Under the pieces are notes generated by a model that did not search any database, was not told the origin of the DNA, and saw only the letters and a list, made by a program, of their open reading frames with translations. A stretch of 64,000 bases of DNA. It comes from Ascoidea asiatica (Eukaryota; Ascomycota; Saccharomycetes; Ascoideales; Ascoideaceae). The first letter of the stretch is position 1; the number at the start of each line of letters is the position of its first letter. The DNA lies in contig BCKQ01000011.1 in the NCBI GenBank assembly GCA_001600695.1, positions 162,512-226,511 on the forward strand, given 5' to 3'. A program made the translations under genes and the position numbers. Below, piece after piece: positions 1-9,030 of the stretch.

Positions 1-1801
1 GTATAAAATAAATATTTTCAGAGTAATTACTTCAACATTATTCAATCAACAACGTCTCTGGTCTTGTCTTTTACATCTGTCTCGAGCTCAACGCCTAAAT
101 AAAGTTAGCTTTACTATCGTTGTCTGAGAAATTGCTTCTTTTCACTGTCACTTTTCTCATACAGATAAAGTGTCAAGAAAAAGCCCTGCAAAAATGGCAT
201 ACGTTCACATGAAAATCAATTCCATAACGCACTTAAAAAANGTGATTGCACTGAAATGGGATTTTGTTTTACATCAGCCACAGCAGCCTCANTTTTAGTC
301 CGATAATGAACTTACCACTAATTTGGTCGTTGAGATAGTTGTTCTCTGAAGCACAGTTGTTCCAGGACACCCGAGAAAACTGGAGCTTACATTNTTACTG
401 CTTCATATTATCNGTGGTTGTTTACTGGAAGAAACTGCTCGNGAAACATTTCAAAACAGGAATAATTNGCCTTTGAATAATTTGTGTCAAATTGAGTGGC
501 CCCGCCGAGCAGCAAAATTAATGCAAGCGGCAGCCGGCAATCTATATTTNNTTTCAGAAACCCGGAAAAAAAGCACCTGGTAGACCAATCAGCCTGTGTT
601 CTGATACCTGCAGCGCAAAAAACAAGCAATTCTCTGGATAATTAGCTGAGGTTTGCCACTGCACCTGCGCATTTACGCCTGGGTACACCTGGNAGTGCTC
701 CAAGTCCTCTTATCANGGTTATCTGAGATATATGAAACCGTTGGGAATCGCAGCACAAATTTTAATGCCTCTCATTTTTTCCACCAATTTTCAAATTACC
801 ACAAAATCCTCAGTGAAGCTTCTCCGTGAGTAAAATTTCCAGAGAAAAGGCCCTTTATCTGTTCCAATTTAGAAACTCGAAACCTTTGAGCAGTGAAAAA
901 TTGTATTTTAAAAATTTATCTTTCAGAAATGATAAGAGAATTTGCCTTTAACTCTTTGACTGTTACATTAAAATTAATTAAAATTAAATGTTACCTTGCA
1001 ATTCGTAAGCTTAGCTACAGTACTTTTAATGTCAATCAGATAATTATCTGATAGAAGTTTTAAACAAGTCTTTTAAATTACTATTATTTTAATTTTTTNA
1101 ATTAAAATCATTATNAAAGTTTAGCCCATCAATTGAATATATTCGAAAGAAGTATTTGATTTCATTCTTTCATACTTTATCGATACTTTGCTGTATAATT
1201 TACAAAAAATTATCACTCATACAAAAAATCCCTAAAGCTATTATGGTTACTAACAGAAGGTAGTAAATAGTATATAAACTTTGTTTTTTTATATTAATTA
1301 TTTGATAAGTTATAAAGTTAAATAACTCTTAAATAATATTTGTAAATATTTTTTTAAAAAAAAATAAAAAACTTAAAAATTTTTTAACTTTAGATCAATT
1401 ATTATATTTTAAACTACGTATTAATGGTTTTTCAAGTTTAAAACGTACACATAGATAAAGAATTTTAATATATTATTAAAATATTAATACTTTTTATTAT
1501 ATTAAATTAAATTTTTTATTTAAGTATTTATTTCCAAATCAATATATAACTGCTCTTCATCCTCTGATTTTAATTTAGAAATTTGCTCATTACAAACTTA
1601 TTACAAACTTAAAAGAAAAGAAAAAGAGAAAAAGATAAAACAAATATTCTATTCATTTAGTAATATTGTAATTTAAAATAATATTATAATAAAAATTTTT
1701 ATAAAAATAGATTACTGTAATATATACAGTATTAATATTAAATATATTATAAATTTTAAATTATAAAAAGACAAAGCAAAAAAAATAACATTTAAAAAAA
1801 A
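1..1801. promoter_or_regulatory. Long intergenic/promoter region upstream of the GABA permease gene
   Basis: No credible gene is seen. The 73-codon reverse reading frame at 408-629 has no recognisable protein. Bases 1-780 are clearly less AT-rich than 960-1801. GATA-type sites are frequent: GATAAG at 931-936 and 1303-1308, GATAAAG at 163-169, and a perfect 16-base palindrome TCAGATAATTATCTGA at 1036-1051, followed by a further GATA at 1050-1053. A CCGCCG and CGGCAGCCGGCAAT cluster lies at 502-541. In S. cerevisiae UGA4 is controlled by GATA factors (Gln3, Gat1, Dal80, Gzf3) and by Uga3 through a CGG-rich element. The assignment here is inference from motif content and gene identity. Confidence 0.5.
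1036..1053. promoter_or_regulatory. Palindromic paired GATA site
   Basis: TCAGATAATTATCTGA is an exact inverted repeat carrying one GATA on each strand. The next bases add a third GATA. Paired GATA sites are typical of Dal80/Gzf3 dimer binding in yeast nitrogen-regulated promoters. It lies about 750 bases before the permease start, which is far but within a large promoter. Confidence 0.45.
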
Positions 1802-3475
1802 ATGTCGGATATTAAAAAAGAAAAAAGTTCAGGTGCTTCTATAGTGGCTAATGATTTAACTACTCAACTTTCGCCTATTCGTTCACCTTTACAACAAGAA
1901 ATTATTGATTCAAGAAAAGCTGGAGATGATATTGATTTACTTGCTCAAATTGGTTATAAACAAGAATTAAGAAGAAGTTTTACAACACTTCAAGTTTTTG
2001 GTATTGCATTTTCAATTATGGGTTTATTACCTTCAATTGCATCTGTTTTAGCAATTGCTTTATCTGGTGGTATGGTTGGTTTAGTTTGGGGTTGGTTTGT
2101 ACCTTCATTTTTTATTTTATTAATTGGTATAAGTATGGCTGAACTTGCAAGTGCTGTACCAACAAGTGGTGGTTTATATTATTGGACTTATCATTATGCT
2201 CCAGAAAATTTAAAAATTCCATTAAGTTTTCTTGTTGGTAATACTAATTCAATTGCCTTAACAGGTGCTTTATGTTCTGTTGATTATGGTTTTGCAAATG
2301 AATTATTAGCTGCTGTTGTAATTGGTACTGATGGTGCTTTTGAAATTACAACTGCAAGAACTTATGGTGTTTATGTTGCTTGTGTTTTTGCTCATATTGG
2401 TATAACATGTTTTGCATCTGGTTTTGTTTCAAGATTACAAACTTTTTCAATTGTTTGTAATCTTGGTTTAATTGTTTTATTCATTATAGCTTTACCAATT
2501 GGTACTTCAAAACTTGATCGTGGTTTTAATAATGCAAAATATATTTTTGGAGATTTTGAAAATTTAACAACTTGGAATGGTGGTTGGGAATTTGTTTTAA
2601 CATGGATGAGTTCAATTTGGACAATTGGTGCATTTGATAGTTGTGTTCATTGTTCTGAAGAAGCAACAAATGCTGCAAAAGCTGTACCTCGTGGTATAAT
2701 TGGTTCAATTTCTGCTTGTTATCTTTTAGGTTTTGTAATTTGTATTGTAATTGCAGCATGTATTAATCCAGATTTAGATTCAGTTGTTAATACTGATTTN
2801 GGACAACCAATGGCACAAATTGTTTATGATTCTTTAGGAAAAAAATGGGCAATTGCATTTATGAGTTTAATTTGTTTTTGTCAATTTTTAATGGGTGCAA
2901 GTATTTTAACAGCAATTTCACGTCAAATTTGGGCATTTGCAAGAGATAATGGTTTACCATTTTATAGTATTGTTAAAGTTGTTAATAAAAAATTATCTGC
3001 ACCAATTAGAGCAGTTTGGTTTGGTGGTTTATTAGCAATAATTATGGGATTACTTTGTTTAATTGGTACAACAGCTGCAAATGCATTATTTACACTTTAT
3101 GTTTGTGGTAATTATTTTGCATGGGGTACACCAATGTTTTTAAGAATGGTTTATGGTAAAGATATTTTTAAACCAGGACCATTTTATACAGGAAAAATTT
3201 TATCACCAATAATTAATTGGACTGCAATTGCATTTATTATATTTACAATGATTTTAGCAATGTTTCCATCAAATGTTGAAGTTGATAAAGAAACTATGAA
3301 TTATACAGTTGTTATAACATGTGGATGTTGGATATTATCAATGGTTTATTTTTGGGTTCATGCTAGAAAAGTTTATTTTGGACCAAGAAAGACAATTAAT
3401 GAAAAAGATGATTCATCATCTGATGATCTTCCAGAGAAAGCAGAAATTTCTAAACTTGGAATGACATCTGCATAA
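1802..3475 (+). CDS. UGA4: UGA4-like GABA/amino-acid permease
   Basis: A 557-residue protein of the APC superfamily, amino acid-choline transporter group. It imports 4-aminobutyrate and related compounds, usually at vacuole or plasma membrane. About 65 hydrophilic N-terminal residues precede roughly twelve membrane segments. Family landmarks are PTSGGLYYWTYHYAP near residues 120-135, WTIGAFDSCVHCSEEA in the centre, GQPMAQIVYDSLGKKW, and FCQFLMGASILTAISRQIWA followed by FARDNGLP. The C-terminus is short and hydrophilic (KDDSSSDDLPEKAE). The ATG at 1802 follows an A-rich stretch and gives close to the usual length (S. cerevisiae Uga4 has 571 residues). One codon contains N. GATA sites upstream fit nitrogen control. 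Exact substrate among UGA4/HNM1/BIO5 relatives is inferred from overall similarity, which is strongest to Uga4. Confidence 0.87.
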   Translation: MSDIKKEKSSGASIVANDLTTQLSPIRSPLQQEIIDSRKAGDDIDLLAQIGYKQELRRSFTTLQVFGIAFSIMGLLPSIASVLAIALSGGMVGLVWGWFVPSFFILLIGISMAELASAVPTSGGLYYWTYHYAPENLKIPLSFLVGNTNSIALTGALCSVDYGFANELLAAVVIGTDGAFEITTARTYGVYVACVFAHIGITCFASGFVSRLQTFSIVCNLGLIVLFIIALPIGTSKLDRGFNNAKYIFGDFENLTTWNGGWEFVLTWMSSIWTIGAFDSCVHCSEEATNAAKAVPRGIIGSISACYLLGFVICIVIAACINPDLDSVVNTDXGQPMAQIVYDSLGKKWAIAFMSLICFCQFLMGASILTAISRQIWAFARDNGLPFYSIVKVVNKKLSAPIRAVWFGGLLAIIMGLLCLIGTTAANALFTLYVCGNYFAWGTPMFLRMVYGKDIFKPGPFYTGKILSPIINWTAIAFIIFTMILAMFPSNVEVDKETMNYTVVITCGCWILSMVYFWVHARKVYFGPRKTINEKDDSSSDDLPEKAEISKLGMTSA

Positions 3476-3493
3476 ATTTTTCTTTCAAAATAA

Positions 3494-3580
3494 AGAAAAT
3501 CAAATCAAAAAAGGGATAAAGAATATAGAAAAATCAAATTATTTTTTTATATTCTTTATCCCTTTTTTTGATTATTTTCT
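3494..3580. terminator. Near-perfect long inverted repeat downstream of the permease
   Basis: The left arm (3494-3534) holds TCAAAAAAGGGATAAAGAA and the right arm (3541-3580) its reverse complement, TTCTTTATCCCTTTTTTTGA, separated by about six bases. Arms pair over roughly 30 bases with one mismatch and one single-base length difference, and extend further imperfectly. It begins about 20 bases after the stop codon and lies between convergent genes. It may fold as a 3' UTR hairpin serving either transcript. Function as a terminator is inference. Confidence 0.55.
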
Positions 3581-3876
3581 TTTATAAANTTTTTTATTTA
3601 TAATTCTTTTTTCAATTCTATATTTTTATTTTAACATAACTAGCTCTCTGTATCTGTAATTTTTTTTTTTTTCATTTTTTCATAATCAATAGATGTAAAA
3701 TTAGTATCAATTGCAAATAAATTATTGTAAAGATATTGTAAAGATATTATAAAGTATTGTAATTTGATTATATAAGATATTATAAGTGAATTGATTACAA
3801 AAGTATTCAAAAGTATTGTACTATAATTTGAAATTGAATTATTATTGAATTTGAGATATATATATAATGTATAAAA

Positions 3877-4389
3877 TTAAGCAAAAGCTAATAATTTTTG
3901 AAATTGGATTGAATCAATTTCATTTAATTCATCAAATTCACAATCTATTAAAATTTTATCAAATTCTTCATCAGATAAAGATTCACCAAATGAAGTTAAA
4001 ATATGTTTTAAATCTTTTATTTGAATTTTGTTTGAGTTTTTATTATTATTATTATTTGGAAAAATTTTTGAAAATCTATTAAATAAAATTTGATTATCAT
4101 TTTTTTTATTATTTTTATTATATTTTTTAAAATCATTAATTTGTTTAACCATAATTGTTAAAAAATCAGTAAATTCAATTGAAGAATTTTCATCATTAAT
4201 ATTATTATTTGTTGTATTATTTAATTCATTAATCATTAAATTTAAATCTTTTTGAGAAATTATTTGTCCTAAAGATCTAATTAAAGTTATTAATTCAATT
4301 TTTGAAATTTTACCATCACTATTNGTATCAAATAATGAAAATGCATCTTGAAATTCAGTTATTTGTTTTTCAGATAATTTATCAGCCAT
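3877..4389 (-). CDS. CMD1: Divergent calmodulin with one canonical EF-hand
   Basis: A 170-residue calmodulin, longer than the usual 147-149. The N-terminus (MADKLSEKQITEFQDAFSLFD) is typical of calmodulin rather than myosin light chain. EF-hand 1 is canonical: D21-x-N-S-D-G-K-I-S-K-I-E32. Position 2 of the second loop is lost in an Asn/Thr insert (NNTTNNNINDENSS), the third loop is an Asn run (FPNNNNNKNSNK), and the fourth (EFDELNEIDS) lacks the central Gly. Conserved C-terminal helix LKHILTSFGESLSDEEFDKI supports orthology to Cmd1. In S. cerevisiae Cmd1 acts in bud growth, spindle pole body function and calcineurin/kinase activation, and calcium binding is dispensable for viability. Its start is 1.2 kb from the divergent hydrolase gene. 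Confidence 0.85.
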   Translation of the reverse strand: MADKLSEKQITEFQDAFSLFDXNSDGKISKIELITLIRSLGQIISQKDLNLMINELNNTTNNNINDENSSIEFTDFLTIMVKQINDFKKYNKNNKKNDNQILFNRFSKIFPNNNNNKNSNKIQIKDLKHILTSFGESLSDEEFDKILIDCEFDELNEIDSIQFQKLLAFA

Positions 4390-5583
4390 TTTTAAATATT
4401 ATTATTAATATGAATATTTGATTAATGAGATTTTAATATATAAGTAATTGAAGAAATATATAATATGATAAATAAAATATAGATTTGATAACAATATTTA
4501 AATTGATTTCAATGCACATATAATATTTTAAATANAGATATTGAATTTCATAATTGTTAGTAGAATTGACATAATTAATTAATTAATTATTTATTTATTT
4601 ATTTATAACATTTTCAAAATAATTGATAACATTTGATACAAATAGATACATTGAATTGATAANATTGATACATTTCATAATATCTGTTTACAATTACTTA
4701 TTATTGTTTTTAACTTAACCTTTATTTTTTCAAATCAACGTGAAGAAATGTCACGAAGCTAAATAATCCATCTAACATTCATTAAATGCCTTTAAAAAAA
4801 CAGGAGACTTTTAAAATTTAATTTTACTTTTGTACTTGATAAAGCACATTTTTGTATGGTTCCGTGTGGGATTTAATTTTGATGTCATTTCCGTTAATAA
4901 TTGAACCAAAATAAACGTAAATCTGCATTGAGACGTGTCTGAGCGTNGATCATTTCAAAGTGCTACGCCTTATTTATCAGCCACATTGTACATATACACC
5001 AGCCCTAGACCCCGTTTATTTTTTTACTCTTTTATACACCCGGCTTTCACCTGACAACAATGGGGGTCTAGTTTTTGTTNCCGGCTCCAATTTCCAAATC
5101 TGTTTGGTGTTCTGTTTCTGTAAGCCGAGAAATGAAAAAAAAACTCGCTTTTCAAACAGCGAACCGTGCTCAGTGCCAGAAACCAAGCTTAGACACTGAG
5201 GAAGCGTGGATAAGAAGAAAAAGGAGAAGGACTTCGGCATTGTTTCGTATCAATTTGTTTAGTACTGGAGTGAACGAATGAAATTTGATTTGGCNCAANA
5301 TTACAATTTTGGATTTGGGACAGTACGAATGATCGGGTAATAAAGATGAACCTAATTGATTTAGAACTATCGAAATGGTATTTATTATTATGACAGTATC
5401 TAAAATGTTCAATTGATTAAGCAGGATTATTTATTCAATATTCTATATTCTATAATCTATATTGAAATATATATACATGTATATATGTATATATAAATAT
5501 AAGTTCATATTTCAATTGATTGAATTAATATCCAATCTCCTAAGTTGGAAGTTAATTAAATCTTCATAACTTTTTTTAATAAA
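4390..5583. promoter_or_regulatory. Divergent intergenic region, calmodulin / hydrolase
   Basis: AT-rich flanks surround a more GC-rich island at about 4730-5250. Small reading frames across the island overlap on both strands, mix frames and match nothing, so I do not call genes. TA-rich dinucleotide tracts lie at 5465-5505. No tRNA or intron signals are seen. Confidence 0.4.
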
Positions 5584-7146
5584 ATGTTTTTTAATATAAT
5601 TTCAAAAGTTCATCAATATTCTTCAAGAAAACCAATAGAATTTATATCTCCAAAAGATTATAATAAAGAGGAAAATGAAAATNAAAATAAAAAGGATAAA
5701 AAAAAATATACATTAATTTCATTAATTGATAAATTTGTACCTGAATTAAAAAATAATTCATATTCAATTTTAAATCCATTATTATCAAATGGTCATTTAC
5801 AAACTTCATATGCAGGTATAAATAATTTTGAAAATATTGATAAAGTATTTTATAAAAGAAAAATTTTCAATTATCCAGATGGTGGAATTGGAGCTATTGA
5901 TTTTGTTGATAATGAATTAACATTAATTAATGATAATAAAATTACAAATTTTATTGAAAATGAATTTTATTTAAAAGAAGATTTAAATTTAAAAAAAATT
6001 TATAATAATATTTATGATATTGGAAATTTACCTGTAAGAACAAGATATTTTAATAAATTTGAATTAAATAATTTAAATTCCAATGATTCAAAACCATTAT
6101 TAATTATCTTACATGGTTTATCAGGTGGTTCAAGTGAAGCTTATATTAGAAGTTTAATAAAATTATTAAATTTTCAATCCAATGGTCAATTTGAAATTAT
6201 TGTTTTAAATTGTAGAGGTTGTTCAAATTCAAAAATCATCACTCCAAGATTATATAATGCAATGTGGACAGATGATTTAAGAAGTTTAATAAAATTCATT
6301 AAAGAAATTTATCCAAATAAAAAATTAATTGGAATTGGATTTTCATTAGGTGCTTCAATTTTATCTAATTATTTAGGTCAAGAAGGTATAAATTCTAAAT
6401 TAGAATTAGGAATTGTTTTAAGTAATCCCTGGGATCTTTATCAATGTTCCAATCACATGCATAATAATAAATTAAACTTAATTGGAAAAGAAATTTATTC
6501 ACCTTCAATGACTAAAAGTTTATTAAATATTGTTAAAAATAATTTAAATCAAATTAAAAAAAATAAATTGGTTTTAAAATCTTTAAATATNAATTATGGT
6601 ATAAAAGAATTAGATGATTCTATTTTTAGTAGTAAAGAAATTAAAATCAAATATCTTAAAGATTTTGATGATGTTTTCACTAGTGTCATGTTTGGTTTTA
6701 ATAATGCAAATGAATATTATAGAAAAGGTTCTTCAATCTTAAGAATTTTAAAAATTAAAACTCCATTATTAATTATAAATTCAAAAGATGATCCAATAGT
6801 TGGAATTGATTCAATTCCAATTAATGAAACTTATAAAAATCCATATATTTTATTATGTGTAACAGATTATGGTGGACATCTTGGATGGTTTAAATTTAAT
6901 AATGAAAGATGGTATTGTAAACCAATTGTTAAATTTTTAATTAATTATTATAATGAAATTATTAAAAATAACTTAATTATTAAATTAAATAAAGATTTTT
7001 CTCCAAATGAAGGTTATTNCAATGGTTTGAAATTAATTATGCCAAATTCTTTCAGTGAAGATCAATTAAGAAAAGAAAGGTATAGTTCTGGTATTAATAA
7101 TTATGAAAAATTTGAAAATATATCAAAAAGAGAAGCAAAACTTTAG
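5584..7146 (+). CDS. Alpha/beta hydrolase of the EHT1/EEB1/YMR210W family
   Basis: A 520-residue serine hydrolase or acyltransferase. Family blocks are NPLLSNGHLQTSYAG (near 60), LHGLSGGSSEAYIRSL with H177-G178 as likely oxyanion region, NCRGCSNSKIITPRLYNAMWTDDLR, and the nucleophile elbow G252-F-S254-L-G256. Probable acid is D402 or D403 (SKDDPIVG) and probable base H432 (YGGHLGWF). S. cerevisiae members Eht1 and Eeb1 make medium-chain fatty-acid ethyl esters from acyl-CoA and ethanol, and YMR210W is linked to monoacylglycerol hydrolysis. Which role applies here cannot be decided. The N-terminus (MFFNIISKVHQYSSRK) is hydrophobic-basic and could be a weak mitochondrial or membrane signal. The protein is about 70 residues longer than its S. 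cerevisiae relatives, partly through an Asn/Lys-rich N-terminal insert. Confidence 0.85.
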   Translation: MFFNIISKVHQYSSRKPIEFISPKDYNKEENENXNKKDKKKYTLISLIDKFVPELKNNSYSILNPLLSNGHLQTSYAGINNFENIDKVFYKRKIFNYPDGGIGAIDFVDNELTLINDNKITNFIENEFYLKEDLNLKKIYNNIYDIGNLPVRTRYFNKFELNNLNSNDSKPLLIILHGLSGGSSEAYIRSLIKLLNFQSNGQFEIIVLNCRGCSNSKIITPRLYNAMWTDDLRSLIKFIKEIYPNKKLIGIGFSLGASILSNYLGQEGINSKLELGIVLSNPWDLYQCSNHMHNNKLNLIGKEIYSPSMTKSLLNIVKNNLNQIKKNKLVLKSLNXNYGIKELDDSIFSSKEIKIKYLKDFDDVFTSVMFGFNNANEYYRKGSSILRILKIKTPLLIINSKDDPIVGIDSIPINETYKNPYILLCVTDYGGHLGWFKFNNERWYCKPIVKFLINYYNEIIKNNLIIKLNKDFSPNEGYXNGLKLIMPNSFSEDQLRKERYSSGINNYEKFENISKREAKL

Positions 7147-7186
7147 TCCTTAATCATTAATCATTTATATTATTAATAATAAGGAC
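7146..7186. terminator. 3' hairpin directly after the hydrolase stop
   Basis: GTCCTTAATCATTAAT and ATTAATAATAAGGAC are near-complementary arms, beginning at the last base of the TAG stop. Outer seven bases GTCCTTA/TAAGGAC pair exactly. It could act in 3' end formation; this is inference. Confidence 0.35.
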
Positions 7187-9030
7187 AATTCATTTTAGAA
7201 ATCATACATTTATTTATTTATTTATTTACTTACTTACTCACTTAGTTATAGCATTACTAAATTATAGATTATATAATATAATAGAATAATTATAAAAATC
7301 ATAATAATACTTAATACTTTTAAACTCGTAATGGTCTAGAACTGGTTCTAGATTCAAATAAATAAAATAAATAAAATAAATAAAATGTATACAGTGATTT
7401 CATTGGTGGATAATGATTTGTGACTGTATTAGGAAAACCATATTTTTTTTTTTTTGTATTTCTTTTTCTTATTCTTTCTCTGTTTCTTTTGATTCTGTTC
7501 TTTATTTCTTTTTTCTGAGTTTTTATTTCAGATTAATTAATTACTCTTCTAATTAACAACCAAATGGAATCCGAAAAAGGAAATGAAATTAGGCTATTTA
7601 TGAAGGTTTTTGATTTAATTAAAACTCTGAAAAAAGAAATACTCTGCTACACTACAAATGTGATAAATATAATAGACTCTTTATATTTCTTTTTANAACC
7701 TCACTAGCCACTGTGGCTGGAATTAATGGTANCTAACGGCATGTGTTTACCGTGTATTAAAATTGCTTAAAAATATTCTCAGAAATAAATTTATATGCAA
7801 GTGAAGTCAATTTTATTATTTCTATAAAAGTAAAAAATTTCCAATTTTGGGGCTTGTCGTATCCAATTCAGCTAAAGTTTAAAAATAATCTTTTACATAA
7901 TCCCTTTNATTTATGGGTCTCATGTATCAAAATTGACTCTCATTAAACTAATAAATAATTTGTTACCTTCGTTACAATAACTAGTTTACTCTGTTAAAAA
8001 AAATTCGAATTCAATGGAAATCTTGGCACATGTTCAACACCAATTAAAAAGGGTTATTTCTGGGTCAATTTCATTAATCCTTGGTGGTTTAGAATTGTAC
8101 CAGTACTATTTCGTTCACAAAAGAGTAGAAATGATTTCTATTAGAAATGAAAAAAAAAAAAAGACAAAAAACTAATTTCAACCCCACGTGATAAGAAACA
8201 CTTTGTAATAGTAAAGTAGTAATATTTGGCTGCAATCTTAACTTTTGCAAAAGAAAGTATGCTTTCCAACGTTACTTTGCTAAACTACCGCTGGTACGGT
8301 TCTGGAGTTATAATAGTTGCAGTTCATTCGGTGTGGTCGGCAGAAGGCAGCAGTNGCCAGCAGTGGCCAGTATCTGGTGCAGAGGGGTGGCCGGCATGCG
8401 TAAGAGTTTAAATCTACGCTTTTTGCACTGTTACTACAGCACTACTACAGTACTAGTACACTTATTATTGTGTGCGTAAAAAGAAAGTAAGGTGAATTTA
8501 AGTTGTTTTTAGCCTGTTTGAAATAAGAAAAGAGTGAAAAAAAGTGAAACTTGACAATATTTTGCTATTGGCAATTCACAATTTTGCAATTTGTTGTTTG
8601 TTTGTTTGTTATTTGTATTTTCATACTGTCTTGAAAATGTAGAATATAAACATCGCTTTCTGCCTTTTTTTTAAAATCTTTATTTTTATGCTTGTTTCGT
8701 CTTTCTTTTATATTTATTTCCAAAATCGAACAAGTCACTTTCCTTAAAACTACAAAGATTAATATACTAATATCAATTTATTTTATTATTATAATATAAT
8801 ATAAGATAATTTATTATAATAAATAATTATAATTTCTGTCGATTCATTCTTTTAAATCACACTCACTTTCTAACAGAATTTATTATAATTTATTCCAATT
8901 AAATTATTTACTTTCCTTTATTTAAGAATAAAATTTAATATCTTTAATATATTATTCAATTTATTACTTTCCTTTTAACAATAAATTAAAATACAATAAC
9001 TTTTAAAAAATAAAAAATAAAATAATAAAA
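7147..9030. promoter_or_regulatory. Long promoter region upstream of the GH17 gene
   Basis: No gene is supported in 1.9 kb. GC-richer patches lie near 7690-7770 and 8180-8420. Notable sites: an AGCCACTGTGGCT inverted repeat at 7706-7718, CCACGTGATAAG at 8184-8195 combining a CACGTG box with GATAAG, and AGGGGTGGCCGGCATGC near 8380-8400. The small frame at 8226-8411 starts with a non-ATG codon and is not convincing. Long upstream regions are common for yeast wall-protein genes. Confidence 0.4.
8184..8195 (+). promoter_or_regulatory. CACGTG box with overlapping GATAAG
   Basis: CCACGTGATAAG contains the Cbf1-type E-box CACGTG (8185-8190) overlapping GATAAG. The same CCACGTGATA core recurs at 29226-29235 in another promoter. 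Confidence 0.4.

Noticed and set aside
408-629. 73-codon reverse frame in the UGA4 promoter
   Set aside because: No recognisable content, contains ambiguous codons, and lies in a GC-richer intergenic island where stops are rarer.
1240-1262. TACTAAC followed by AG upstream of UGA4, as a 5' UTR intron
   Set aside because: No convincing GTATGT-type donor upstream, and the permease frame is complete without it.
4554-4562. Reverse-strand TACTAAC upstream of CMD1
   Set aside because: No AG acceptor follows within a usual distance and no exon is needed, since the calmodulin ORF begins with a complete N-terminus.
4960-5412. Several overlapping 68-80-codon frames on both strands
   Set aside because: They overlap each other in conflicting phases, several lack an ATG, and none resembles a protein; best explained by the GC island.
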